Origin: Halomonas campaniensis
GTDB taxonomy: Bacteria > Pseudomonadota > Gammaproteobacteria > Pseudomonadales > Halomonadaceae
NCBI RefSeq assembly: GCF_002211105.1
Contig: NZ_JPUA01000037.1
Span: 314,613-378,612, forward strand
Reading direction: 5' to 3'
DNA length: 64,000 nucleotides
Below are positions 27,967 through 36,374 of this stretch, one piece after another. The translations under genes and the position numbers were made by a program. Positions within the stretch are counted from its first letter, which is position 1. The number at the start of each line of letters is the position of its first letter. The notes beneath the pieces are model-generated. The model saw only the letters and a program-made list of their open reading frames with translations, was not told the DNA's origin and ran no database searches.

Positions 27967-28707
27967 ATGACGACGTTATCAACCCCATCTTCTAAAGTTG
28001 TTTTATTAACCGGTGCCAGCAGCGGTATCGGTGAAGCCACTGCCCGCTGGTTGGCAGGCCAAGGGCACCGCTTGGTCATTGGTGCACGCCGCACCGACCG
28101 ACTGGAAGCATTAACCCACTCCCTGCGTGAAGCAGGCGGCAGAGTGGATTTTCAGGCATTGGATGTCACCGATCTTGAAGACATGCAAGCGTTTGCGGAT
28201 TTTGCGATCCATACCCATGGTCGCATTGATGTGATCATCAACAACGCAGGCGTAATGCCACTCTCCCCTTTAGCGGCGCTCAAGGTTGATGAGTGGAACC
28301 GCATGATCGACGTCAATATTCGCGGCGTACTCAATGGTATTGCCGCCGTTCTGCCGACGATGCAGGCCCAGCAGAGCGGTCAGGTGATCAATATTTCTTC
28401 CATCGGCGGCCTCACCGTTATGCCCACCGCCGCCGTTTACTGCGCCACCAAAAATGCGGTTCGCGCTATTTCCGATGGCCTACGCCAGGAAACCGACACT
28501 ATACGAGTGACCTGTGTCTACCCAGGTGTGGTGGAATCGGAACTGGCCCATACCATCACCGACGCTGAAACCGCAAAAGCGATCGACGTATTCCGCCAGA
28601 TTGCCCTCAAGCCCGAGGCGATCGCTTCCGCCATAGCCCATGCCATCAACCAGCCCGATGACGTCGATACCAGCGATATCGTGGTGCGACCTACCGCCAG
28701 CCAATAA
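27967..28707 (+). CDS. Short-chain dehydrogenase/reductase
   Basis: NAD(P)-dependent oxidoreductase of 246 residues of the classical SDR type. Cofactor motif LLTGASSGIGEATARWL near residue 14, NNAGVMPLSPL, catalytic serine in NISSIGG and the Tyr-x-x-x-Lys pair in AAVYCATKNAVRAIS are all present. ARRTDR after the first fold favours NADP(H). The substrate cannot be read from sequence. GAGAGG precedes the ATG. It is divergent from an AraC regulator and followed by an Atu4866-like gene. Confidence 0.88.
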   Translation: MTTLSTPSSKVVLLTGASSGIGEATARWLAGQGHRLVIGARRTDRLEALTHSLREAGGRVDFQALDVTDLEDMQAFADFAIHTHGRIDVIINNAGVMPLSPLAALKVDEWNRMIDVNIRGVLNGIAAVLPTMQAQQSGQVINISSIGGLTVMPTAAVYCATKNAVRAISDGLRQETDTIRVTCVYPGVVESELAHTITDAETAKAIDVFRQIALKPEAIASAIAHAINQPDDVDTSDIVVRPTASQ

Positions 28708-28719
28708 CACCTCATGCGT

Positions 28720-28742
28720 CACACCCGAGCTATTCGGGTGTG
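28720..28742 (+). other. Perfect hairpin between SDR and Atu4866-like genes
   Basis: CACACCCGA (28720-28728) pairs with TCGGGTGTG (28734-28742) around GCTAT, 12 bp after the SDR stop and 11 bp before the next ribosome-binding site. There is no T run, so it is more likely an mRNA-processing or stability element, or a partial attenuator, than a full terminator. Confidence 0.5.
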
Positions 28743-28765
28743 CACTTGAGCACAGGAGCTTTCAC

Positions 28766-29122
28766 ATGCAAGAAACCAAACCTCCCATTTATTGGACACG
28801 GGCACTGGTGGTCGCGGGCATTATCACTATTTTTCCAGCGGCCACCTCTGCTCAAACAACACCGAACGAAGGGAATGCCCCCATGACAGACCATCCGTAT
28901 GTTGGAATGTGGGTCACTAAAGATGGCCGCATTCGTCATCAACTTTTAGCCAATAATCGGTACGACGAGGCCCGCGGTGAGCGTGAAAGCGCTTACCAAG
29001 GGCGCTATCAGGTGACGGATAACTATATCGAATACTGGGACGACACCGGCTTTACGGCAGATGGCGAGTTTATAGATGGCGTGCTATATCACGCCGGTAT
29101 GGTGCTATATCGCAAAGAGTAA
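28766..29122 (+). CDS. Exported Atu4866-domain protein
   Basis: Small protein of 118 residues. After a signal peptide (WTRALVVAGIITIFPAATSAQ) the body HPYVGMWVTKDGRIRHQLLANNRYDEARGER...GRYQVTDNYIEYWDDTGFTADGEF is, from memory, the Atu4866 domain, a small beta-barrel of unknown function often encoded beside SDR and AraC-type genes. AGGAG (28754-28758) lies seven bases before the ATG at 28766. The reading frame extends back into the SDR gene to 28640, which I treat as spurious. Likely in the same transcript as the SDR gene. Confidence 0.75.
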   Translation: MQETKPPIYWTRALVVAGIITIFPAATSAQTTPNEGNAPMTDHPYVGMWVTKDGRIRHQLLANNRYDEARGERESAYQGRYQVTDNYIEYWDDTGFTADGEFIDGVLYHAGMVLYRKE

Positions 29123-29175
29123 TCTTTAATTCGAGTGAGTCGCTATCAATAAACCACAACACTCCTATAGCGCCA

Positions 29176-29691
29176 TCAAACATCGGCACTATCTTCATCA
29201 TGCCCTGAGCGGGAAGCTTTTTTCTTGCTGATTGAATCAGAAAAGAAAGGCACTACGTAGAGGACTACCCAGGCCAGCAGCGTACACAGAACCGCCGTCT
29301 GCTCGCGTCCCAGGCCGACGGCTATGCCAATTGCCGCCGTCAACCAAACCCCTGCTGCCGTGGTAAGCCCAGACGTACCTTTTTCATCTTTACGGGTGAT
29401 GATGGTGCCGGCACACAGAAAACCGATGCCTGCAATCACGCCTTGGATGACCCGGCTCATTTCCGCGTCAGAGATCCCCGTTTGCTGAGGGATAAATATA
29501 AAGACAGCAGATCCCATGCAGACCAGCATATGGGTGCGTATTCCAGCGGCCTTGCCTCTCTGCTCTCGCTCGAGCCCCAATAGCCCGCCCAGCACAGCGG
29601 CCAACAGCAAGCGAATCACCACAATGACGAATTCACTCAGATCATTAAAATCCGAAAACTCGGATATTACAGTATTAATAACTACTTCCAT
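29176..29691 (-). CDS. MgtC/SapB-family membrane protein
   Basis: Inner-membrane protein of 171 residues with about five hydrophobic helices. RLLLAAVLGGLLGLEREQRGKAAGIRTHMLVCMGSAVF is the MgtC N-terminal signature, and GVIAGIGFLCAGTIITRKDE plus GLTTAAGVWLTAAIGIAVG follow. The family includes the Mg-responsive virulence protein MgtC, but the long C-terminal ACT-like domain is missing here, as in SapB-type members. The C-terminus is charged. No Mg transporter gene is nearby. Convergent with the Atu4866-like gene. Confidence 0.85.
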   Translation of the reverse strand: MEVVINTVISEFSDFNDLSEFVIVVIRLLLAAVLGGLLGLEREQRGKAAGIRTHMLVCMGSAVFIFIPQQTGISDAEMSRVIQGVIAGIGFLCAGTIITRKDEKGTSGLTTAAGVWLTAAIGIAVGLGREQTAVLCTLLAWVVLYVVPFFSDSISKKKASRSGHDEDSADV

Positions 29692-29846
29692 CGTTTCGTT
29701 CCTTGACTGCCAGAGTAACGGCGCTTAAATAGTGACCAACCGCGAAGCTTCGAAGGGTATCCAACAGCGAACCCTGTTAACCAACTCAGCAGGAGAGTAG
29801 CTTGTTATCAAACCTCACAAGATAACGGTATAAAAGTTTGCAACGG

Positions 29847-30752
29847 TCAATTCATCAACGTACACAGCCCTCCCGGTACCGCCAACACCCAGTCACGAAT
29901 AGCCTGTATCGTCGGGTCATGCCGTCGGCTTTCGGGGTAGACCAGAAAGAACGGCTTACCTTCAAATTCCGGGCCGAAAGGTTGCACCAAGCGCCCCTCC
30001 TCCAGCTCATCCATAATCAACTGACGACTCATCAGCGCGACGCCCTGCTCACCTACGGCGGCAGAAATAGCGTGGGTCTCATCAGAAAATACCAGCCCGG
30101 CACTCACGTCCAGCCCCGGCACTTTTGCCTCTTTCTGCCACGCCGCCCAATCCAGTGGTGATGATATGGCTCCCTGACTGCTGAAATGAATCAATGGGTG
30201 CAAAGGTAGCTGGGCTACCTCGTGTAGGCCAAGGTGTGGGCTACAGGTCGGGATAAAGGTGTTATCAAACAGCTTTTCCGCGACCAACCCAGGCCAACGG
30301 CCATCGCCGTAACGAATAGCGATGTCTGCCGTTACCCCATCCAGCGGAACCGGCTCATGTGAAGCATGGATACGCAGATCAATATCTGGATGGGAATCGC
30401 GCAGCATACACACCCAGGGCAGCAACCAGCGCACCGCAACAGCTGGCGTGGTAGAAAGCGTAACGGTTTGGCGAATAGGCACTGCGCTCAGCCGCTCGAC
30501 GACACTGCTGATGCTATCAAAGGCAGTTTCCAACACCTGCTGTAGCTCACGGCCTTGAGGGGTCAGCTCCAGCTGACGCGGCTTACGCAAAAACAGCGAA
30601 ACGCCCAGCGCCTCTTCGAGTCCGCGTACTTGGTGGCTGATGGCCGTGGCAGTCACCGACAGCTCCTGCGCAGCCTGCTTGGCGCTCTCATGCCGGGCAG
30701 CCGCTTCAAAAGCGCGAAGCGACGAAAGAGAGGGTAATCGGCGATGGCTCAT
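29847..30752 (-). CDS. LysR-family transcriptional regulator (GcvA-like)
   Basis: Regulator of 301 residues: N-terminal winged helix (LPSLSSLRAFEAAARHESAK, AISHQVRGLEEALGVSLF) and a periplasmic-binding-protein-like effector domain (about 95-295). The LPSLxxLRAFEAAARH start is typical of the GcvA/AmpR subgroup. It diverges from the azoreductase-like gene across 119 bp that contain two copies of TGAGATCWACTCA, one adjoining each gene, so it probably controls both that gene and itself. Confidence 0.87.
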   Translation of the reverse strand: MSHRRLPSLSSLRAFEAAARHESAKQAAQELSVTATAISHQVRGLEEALGVSLFLRKPRQLELTPQGRELQQVLETAFDSISSVVERLSAVPIRQTVTLSTTPAVAVRWLLPWVCMLRDSHPDIDLRIHASHEPVPLDGVTADIAIRYGDGRWPGLVAEKLFDNTFIPTCSPHLGLHEVAQLPLHPLIHFSSQGAISSPLDWAAWQKEAKVPGLDVSAGLVFSDETHAISAAVGEQGVALMSRQLIMDELEEGRLVQPFGPEFEGKPFFLVYPESRRHDPTIQAIRDWVLAVPGGLCTLMN

Positions 30753-30755
30753 GAA

Positions 30756-30856
30756 TGAGATCTACTCATCTATAGCGGCAAGAAAAGATCGTTTGTTTAG
30801 GCTGAAAGGCTCGGCCTAAGCTAAGCCTGTTGTTAATCATAGATGAGATCAACTCA
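30756..30856. promoter_or_regulatory. Twin palindromic operators between LysR and azoreductase genes
   Basis: TGAGATCTACTCA (30756-30768) and TGAGATCAACTCA (30844-30856) differ at one central base and have TGAG/CTCA arms. Centres are 88 bp apart. The first overlaps the region just upstream of the LysR start, the second lies next to the azoreductase ribosome-binding site. They are the obvious binding sites for the LysR protein. Confidence 0.55.
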
Positions 30857-30871
30857 GATTAGGAGGCTATC

Positions 30872-31573
30872 ATGACACATATTCTGCACATAGACGCTAG
30901 TGCCCGACCCGGTATTGCGGGAACAGATAACCACGGTTCGCATAGCCGCCATCTAACCTATCAGTTTGTCAGCCAGTGGCAATCAGGACGACCTCAAGAC
31001 ACGGTCACCTATCGCGATATAGGTCAAAACCCGCCGTCGATTATTAATCACGACTGGATTGCGTCTGCCTTCACCCCCGAAGAACGGCTAGAACCCTGGA
31101 TGAGGGAAGCACTGGCTGAAAGCGACCAACTGGTCGATGAGCTGATGGCAGCGGACATTCTGGTGATCGGCACGCCGCTCTACAATTTCGGCATGCCAGC
31201 TGCCCTAAAGGCATGGGTCGATCAAGTGGTACGAGCGGGCCGAACGGTGGAGATCGATGAGAGCAACCCGACCGACCCTTACATTCCAAAACTGAATGAT
31301 CGGCCAAGGCATGCCGTTATTCTCACTGCCAGAGGCGGCGTAAATATGTCGCCTGGCGAAGAAATGGCCCATATGAACCACCTGGAAACACATCTGGCCA
31401 CGGCACTGGGATTTATCGGTATTACCCGCCTTCATTCCATTGCGATCGAAGGCCAGGAAGTAGGCGGTGAGTTACTGGCCGCGTCCGTTGCCGAGGCAGT
31501 AGATAAAGTCGAAGCGCTGGTTAATGAATTGCAGGTGGCGTTTCGGGACGCTTCGATTCCCGAACCAGCCTAA
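30872..31573 (+). CDS. FMN-dependent NADH:quinone/azo reductase
   Basis: Flavodoxin-like oxidoreductase of 233 residues, similar to AzoR: MTHILHIDASARPG (FMN phosphate loop with DASAR), GTPLYNFGMPAALKAWVDQV (FMN ring contact), and VILTARGGVN. The family reduces quinones and azo compounds by two-electron transfer, usually protecting against thiol-reactive electrophiles. TAGGAGG lies six bases upstream of the ATG. Regulation by the divergent LysR protein is indicated by the twin palindromes. Confidence 0.85.
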   Translation: MTHILHIDASARPGIAGTDNHGSHSRHLTYQFVSQWQSGRPQDTVTYRDIGQNPPSIINHDWIASAFTPEERLEPWMREALAESDQLVDELMAADILVIGTPLYNFGMPAALKAWVDQVVRAGRTVEIDESNPTDPYIPKLNDRPRHAVILTARGGVNMSPGEEMAHMNHLETHLATALGFIGITRLHSIAIEGQEVGGELLAASVAEAVDKVEALVNELQVAFRDASIPEPA

Positions 31574-31597
31574 AGGCTATGTGAACAATCCGCATTT

Positions 31598-31635
31598 AAG
31601 GTACGGAAATCGCTGACTCAGGAAATCCGTACCTT
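31598..31635. terminator. Long-stem hairpin between convergent genes
   Basis: AAGGTACGGA (31598-31607) pairs perfectly with TCCGTACCTT (31626-31635) around an 18-nt loop. It lies between the azoreductase stop and the convergent LysE-family stop. No T run follows on either strand, so terminator function is uncertain. Confidence 0.4.
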
Positions 31636-31641
31636 GCGTAT

Positions 31642-32277
31642 CTATCTAGCACTAGCCGCCAGCCGTGCGCCTAAAGCCACAAACAGTGCCCCTAGGCCTC
31701 TATCCATCCATACACCAACGCGCGGTTTTCTCTTTAGAAAAGCCCCCAGTTTCGCCCCCGCGATTACCAGAGGGGGCTCTATGACAGCGGCGACCGCAAT
31801 AATCAGGCTGCCATGCAATAACAGCTGAGCCTCGGCAGGGCCAGCGCCTTCCACGATAAATTGCGGCAGGAAAGCCAGAAAGAAGATTGCTACTTTGGGG
31901 TTTAGCGCTGATACCAACACGCCCTGCCAGTAAACAGCGGAGAGGTTCTTGTTGCCCGGATTGTCTGCTGAGACAAATTGATCCCCTTTGGAGAGCAGCA
32001 TATTAATACCGAGCCATATCAGGTAGGCAGCCCCCACCCATTTAACAATCGAGAACGCCAGTGCGGAGGTCGCCAGAACGGCTGAAAGACCAACGGCAGC
32101 CATCACGACGTGCAGCACCGCCCCTGTCCAAATCCCTAACATCGCGGCGACACCATGTCGTCGTCCACTGCGTAACGTTTGCCCCAGTATGTAGGCGATA
32201 TCTGGCCCCGGTGATAGGTTCAAAAGCACAGCCGCGGTGAAAAACGACATCCAGTGAAGCAGCGAGTAATCAAACAC
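31642..32277 (-). CDS. LysE/RhtB-family exporter
   Basis: Inner-membrane amino-acid or metabolite exporter of 211 residues with six predicted helices. LNLSPGPDIAYILGQTLRSGRRHG is the family signature at the N-terminus, followed by WVGAAYLIWLGINML and NPKVAIFFLAFLPQFI. The cargo cannot be deduced. The start is the GTG at 32277 with TAAGGA upstream. A second member of this family is at 51044-51670. Confidence 0.87.
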   Translation of the reverse strand: MFDYSLLHWMSFFTAAVLLNLSPGPDIAYILGQTLRSGRRHGVAAMLGIWTGAVLHVVMAAVGLSAVLATSALAFSIVKWVGAAYLIWLGINMLLSKGDQFVSADNPGNKNLSAVYWQGVLVSALNPKVAIFFLAFLPQFIVEGAGPAEAQLLLHGSLIIAVAAVIEPPLVIAGAKLGAFLKRKPRVGVWMDRGLGALFVALGARLAASAR

Positions 32278-32416
32278 CGTTATTTTCCTTAATTATTTAG
32301 CTGTCAAAAACGCCAGGTTTTAATGACTGTGATCCAGCAAGAACGCGGCTGTGCCTTCATCTTTAGGCCTTACAAGGCTCTTAACTAGCATCCTATTTGT
32401 CCCGTAACGGCACTGA

Positions 32417-32956
32417 CTAAAGGCTATCTTTCAACGCCTCGTTAATAAAATCCCCCTTTGCAGCCGTGTAAGCTTCTCGGTCTGAAGGGAACTCTGTTGC
32501 CCATAGGTGCTTCTGCTTCTCATACTGTTGCGCCAGTTTAGTATCAGCACGCAGCTTATTGCGAAACGCCAGCCGACGGTGCCACTCCTCGCTGCCATAC
32601 ACCATAAGATGCAGATGATGCGTCCTACGCCCCTCAGCCCAGCGCATTAACCAACGCCGCCCGACCAAAGAAGCGTTGTACTCCATTGATGTAGCATATT
32701 TGGCACGGCACAACGGCTCCAATAACTCATCGGCCCGGGATATTGAGTCTACGCCAGCCAGAATATCGATGATTGGCTTGGCCGATAGACCAGGAACAGC
32801 GGTACTTCCGATGTGCTCAATGGCTAGAAATTCATCTGGAAATAAGTCCAGCAGCCTGTCTCGCTCCTTCTCAAAGAGCGTTGGCCAAGTCGGATCATAG
32901 GGAAATAGTGCGACCTCCTCATGGATGGCTCGATTTAAAGATTCCGTTTCATCCAT
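32417..32956 (-). CDS. GrpB family protein (UPF0157)
   Basis: Protein of 179 residues with a nucleotidyltransferase-like fold. VALFPYDPTWPTLFEKERDRL, then IEHIGSTAVPGLSAKPIIDILAG, and HHLHLMVYGSEEWHRRLAFRNKLR are the GrpB hallmarks; the GST...D-type motif suggests a minimal nucleotidyltransferase. Function is unknown, although dephospho-CoA kinase fusions exist in other bacteria. It is 32 bp downstream of the M48 protease gene and likely in the same operon with LemA. Confidence 0.83.
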   Translation of the reverse strand: MDETESLNRAIHEEVALFPYDPTWPTLFEKERDRLLDLFPDEFLAIEHIGSTAVPGLSAKPIIDILAGVDSISRADELLEPLCRAKYATSMEYNASLVGRRWLMRWAEGRRTHHLHLMVYGSEEWHRRLAFRNKLRADTKLAQQYEKQKHLWATEFPSDREAYTAAKGDFINEALKDSL

Positions 32957-32988
32957 GGTTGCGGTTCCCCTGTGGCGCGAATTGTTGG

Positions 32989-34944
32989 CTATGCATCATC
33001 TGATAACAATGGCGGCATGGGGCAATCGAGAATATCGGCCATAGCACGGAACAGCTCGGCTTCGGCAGGCAAAATACGTCCGCTGTGCTCAATACAGCGC
33101 GCCATCGCTTGCAACAGGGCAGGCTTATGCAAAGGCTTTAAACGCCGCAAACGCTCAACCGCTAGGCTGAGTGCACGCATATCACTTATATCGTCAGTGA
33201 CCCTCAATGAGAACGGCAGCTCACTCTCAGCGGCATTGAGCGCGGCGCTTATCTCAACCGGGTCATCTTGCCCGGCGGTGGCAAGCACCGTCAGTAGCAG
33301 CTGACACTCCCGTTGCAGGTCGTTTATCTTGAGGTTTGCAGGCCCACTGCCTTGCTTGCTGATGTTGTTCAACACCAACTGATATAGCGTCCACTCCAAC
33401 AGGCTGACCTGACCATCCGCCTCGATCAACCGTTCCATACAGAGGCGAAAGTGTTGGGCCTGCTCCATTGAAAGCGAACGTAACGCTGGCAGCGCCAGTT
33501 CAATCAGTGGCAAGCGTAACTGTACATCCAGCCTCAACATTTCCGGGCCATACTCCATCAGCGCTCGGTAAACATCTGGCAGTGCAACTTGATGCAACGC
33601 CTTAAGCTGATGCCTACGCATTGTCTTATCCTGGCTGAGTAGCAGCGAATAGACCAAAGCACGGGCAGCATGAGGCTCGTGGGCGGCGGTTTTAATCCGC
33701 TCAGGCAGCGCCTCTAGCGTTGCTCTAGCTTGGGCAAGGTGGCGCTGACCAGGCTGACCCATGGTGTTAATGGCCGCTTGTGCAGAGGCTCCAGTTAACA
33801 CAGCCGCTGTTGCTCCCAATCCGGCTCCTCGCCCAAGCGTCGGATCCGCGCCAGACCGCTCATCGTTGTATTCTGGTTCTGGTGCGTCACTCTCGGCTTG
33901 CGGGGTGGGCAAAGTGGCTTCGAAGCGGCCATTCCAGTCCGGCATTACCCGCTTGATGCGATCTTTAAGTGGCGGGTGGGTGGCCATCATTTGGCTAACC
34001 CCCTGCCGCACGCCTTGACCGAAGAAAAGATGACTGAATTCCGCGGCCTGTGTCGCTTGCAGGTAAGAGCCCTGGGTATGCGAGCCGATTTTAACCAGCG
34101 CGTTACCAATCCCCTGAGGGTTGCGGGTAAATTGCACCGCAGAGGCATCCGCCAGATATTCACGCTGCCGACTGACCGCCGACTTGATCAAGTTACCAAA
34201 GAAGGTACCCGCGTAGCCGATCAGCATTAGCGCCGCCCCCAGCGCTAAAACGACAGCGCCTGAGTTGTCGCGTTTTCCACCGCCGACCCGCCGAAAGCGC
34301 ATACTACGCAGCAATGTTCCGCCCAATAAGCCAATGATTAGGATGCCATGCAGTATGCTGATCAGGCGCATATTCAACCGCATGTCGCCATGCAGAATAT
34401 GGCTAAACTCATGAGCTACGACGCCCTGCAGCTCATCCCGTGTCAGGTGACGAATCGTGCCGCGAGTAATCCCGATCACTGCATCATTGGTTTGATAACC
34501 GGCGGCGAAGGCATTGATGCTCTCCTCCTCCAGCACATACACGGAGGGCACTGGCGTTCCAGAGGCAATCGCCATCTCTTCAACCACATTGAGAATACGC
34601 CGCTCATCAGCATCACGGGTATTAAGATTGATCTCGCGTCCACCCAGGGCTTCGGCCACTACCCGGCCACCACGCTTTAGTTGACTGCGTTTGAATAGCC
34701 CACCCAACACCACGACGGCCAGCACGGCAATTGCAACGCCAGTGACAAGCTCAATCGAGAGTGCTGACCACATACCCTGAGCAGAAAGATTGGTTTGTGT
34801 AGCAGATTGCTCCCCCATTAGATGCAGCGCGATGGCAATTGCCAACGTGGTAACAGCAATCAGGGCGAGCACTGCCAGTACCATCAAAACAACCAGACGC
34901 CCGGTTTTACGCCGGGCGTGATCCTGCGCGGTAAAAAAATCCAT
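32989..34944 (-). CDS. M48 metalloprotease with long helical C-terminus
   Basis: Membrane-bound zinc protease of 651 residues. Two TM helices at about 17-42 and 58-82, then an HtpX-like catalytic domain with the zinc motif VVAHEFSHILHGD, two further TM segments (ISILHGILIIGLLGGTLL and VVLALGAALMLIGYAGTFF) and the distal ligand region REYLADASAVQFTRNP. After a proline- and acid-rich linker near 330-360 the last 300 residues are helical and include RLIEADGQVSLLEWTLYQLVL, which resembles a TerB-like domain. It is 18 bp downstream of lemA; LemA-M48 pairs are widespread, and the protease probably handles envelope proteins. Confidence 0.87.
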   Translation of the reverse strand: MDFFTAQDHARRKTGRLVVLMVLAVLALIAVTTLAIAIALHLMGEQSATQTNLSAQGMWSALSIELVTGVAIAVLAVVVLGGLFKRSQLKRGGRVVAEALGGREINLNTRDADERRILNVVEEMAIASGTPVPSVYVLEEESINAFAAGYQTNDAVIGITRGTIRHLTRDELQGVVAHEFSHILHGDMRLNMRLISILHGILIIGLLGGTLLRSMRFRRVGGGKRDNSGAVVLALGAALMLIGYAGTFFGNLIKSAVSRQREYLADASAVQFTRNPQGIGNALVKIGSHTQGSYLQATQAAEFSHLFFGQGVRQGVSQMMATHPPLKDRIKRVMPDWNGRFEATLPTPQAESDAPEPEYNDERSGADPTLGRGAGLGATAAVLTGASAQAAINTMGQPGQRHLAQARATLEALPERIKTAAHEPHAARALVYSLLLSQDKTMRRHQLKALHQVALPDVYRALMEYGPEMLRLDVQLRLPLIELALPALRSLSMEQAQHFRLCMERLIEADGQVSLLEWTLYQLVLNNISKQGSGPANLKINDLQRECQLLLTVLATAGQDDPVEISAALNAAESELPFSLRVTDDISDMRALSLAVERLRRLKPLHKPALLQAMARCIEHSGRILPAEAELFRAMADILDCPMPPLLSDDA

Positions 34945-34962
34945 GTCGCGTTTTCCCTGAGC

Positions 34963-35559
34963 TTAGAACGACACCTTCGGCGCCTCTTGAATCTGGGCGC
35001 TGTCTTCAAACTCTAACAACGAGGCATCTTGCCCATGGCCGAACATGCCAGCCACTGCTACCGGCGGGAAGCTCTGCCGATAAGTGTTGTAGTGCATCAC
35101 CGCGTCATTAAATGATTGCCGCGCAAAGGCCACCTTGTTTTCAGTACTGGTTAGCTCTTCTGACAACTGCTGCATATTTTCTGAGGCTTTCAAATCCGGG
35201 TAGGCTTCCATGACCACATTGAGCCGTCCCATCGCCTGTGTCAGCGCGCCCTCTGCGCCGCCCAGGTCTGCCATCGCTTTGGCACTGCCCGGGTTTGCCG
35301 CGGCCGCTTTTAGCCCAGCGGATGCGGTATTACGTGCTTCGATGACTGACTGCAGGGTCTCCCGCTCATGGCTCAGATACCCCTTGGCAGTTTCAACGAG
35401 GTTAGGAATCAGGTCATGCCGCCGTTTAAGTTGTACTTCGATTTGGGCAAAGGCGTTCTCAAAGCGATTTTTCAACGACACAAGTCGGTTGTAGACACCG
35501 ATGACATAAAAGGCAATAACGGCGATGATCGCCACGATGATGATAAGCGTAAGCAGCAT
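34963..35559 (-). CDS. lemA: LemA family protein
   Basis: Protein of 198 residues with an N-terminal membrane anchor (LLTLIIIVAIIAVIAFYVIG) and the LemA signature YNRLVSLKNRFENAFAQIEVQLKRRHDLIPNLVETAKGY, followed by a long helical bundle. LemA proteins are of unclear biochemical role but are regularly encoded next to HtpX/M48 membrane proteases, as here. AAGGAAG precedes the ATG. First gene of the probable operon lemA - M48 - grpB-like. Confidence 0.9.
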   Translation of the reverse strand: MLLTLIIIVAIIAVIAFYVIGVYNRLVSLKNRFENAFAQIEVQLKRRHDLIPNLVETAKGYLSHERETLQSVIEARNTASAGLKAAAANPGSAKAMADLGGAEGALTQAMGRLNVVMEAYPDLKASENMQQLSEELTSTENKVAFARQSFNDAVMHYNTYRQSFPPVAVAGMFGHGQDASLLEFEDSAQIQEAPKVSF

Positions 35560-35675
35560 GGTGCTTCCTTTTAGTAGCTATTCGTCAGTAAAAAGCCGGT
35601 CTATGAAAAGCTAGACAATGAACGCCTAGCCCGTGAAAAAAGTAGCCAACAAACTCAATATCGTACGTTCATACA

Positions 35676-36374
35676 TCACGTTGCAAGCTTAGGGAGAAAG
35701 GAAATGTCGACATAGTATTGTTGAAGATCACCTTTCTCATAAAACACGGTGATCGTATCAGTATGAATGTAATTCGATGGATCAAACCAGATATTCTGGC
35801 TTTTAAACATATGCACTTCCGAGGTGGCAGGGTTCTGCCATTGGGTGATCACCTGGAATGGGTGCCTGCCATTCACGGAGAAGCGTGTATTTAACTCTAC
35901 CCCCTGATAGTGGGTATCGATAGGCACACCATTTTGCTTTAAAGATTCGCCTTTGCGACGCCTAAACTCAGGCACGAACATAAGAATGACGCCTGCCAGC
36001 AAGAACACGACGCCTATACCGGCAAGAATCGCCTCTGCTCCCCACAGTGAAAAAAAGCTATTGATTCGGGGACTATTTCGCTCGCCGGGCTGGTATAAAA
36101 CCTCCACCTGCTGACCTGGGGAGTAGCTGGGCGGATTGCTACTTGTCGATGATGTAAAACTCACTAGCTGACCGCTTTCATTTGTGAATTGAACCACAGG
36201 GCGATAAGTAATCGAGTCACTTGAGCGAGACTCAACCAGCTCAAGCACCGTACCTTCAGTGATAACGGCTTCTGAAAGAAAGTCTCTTGTATTAAGCAAT
36301 AGAAATGCAGAAGCGACTAGCAAGGCAATACCAACCACTAACGACGTTAGCTTTACAAAGAAAAGTGTTTTCAC
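35676..36374 (-). CDS. DUF3592 membrane protein
   Basis: Protein of 232 residues with two TM helices: KLTSLVVGIALLVASAFLLL at the N-terminus and GAEAILAGIGVVFLLAGVILMF around residue 115. Between them is a small beta domain (VITEGTVLELVES, TYRPVVQFTNESGQLVSFTSS, GQQVEVLYQPGE) typical of DUF3592. After TM2 there is a second soluble domain of about 90 residues. Function unknown. The start is the GTG at 36374, five bases after AAGGAG; the longer frame to 36479 has no support. Likely separate from the lemA operon (116-bp gap). Confidence 0.72.
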   Translation of the reverse strand: MKTLFFVKLTSLVVGIALLVASAFLLLNTRDFLSEAVITEGTVLELVESRSSDSITYRPVVQFTNESGQLVSFTSSTSSNPPSYSPGQQVEVLYQPGERNSPRINSFFSLWGAEAILAGIGVVFLLAGVILMFVPEFRRRKGESLKQNGVPIDTHYQGVELNTRFSVNGRHPFQVITQWQNPATSEVHMFKSQNIWFDPSNYIHTDTITVFYEKGDLQQYYVDISFLPKLAT

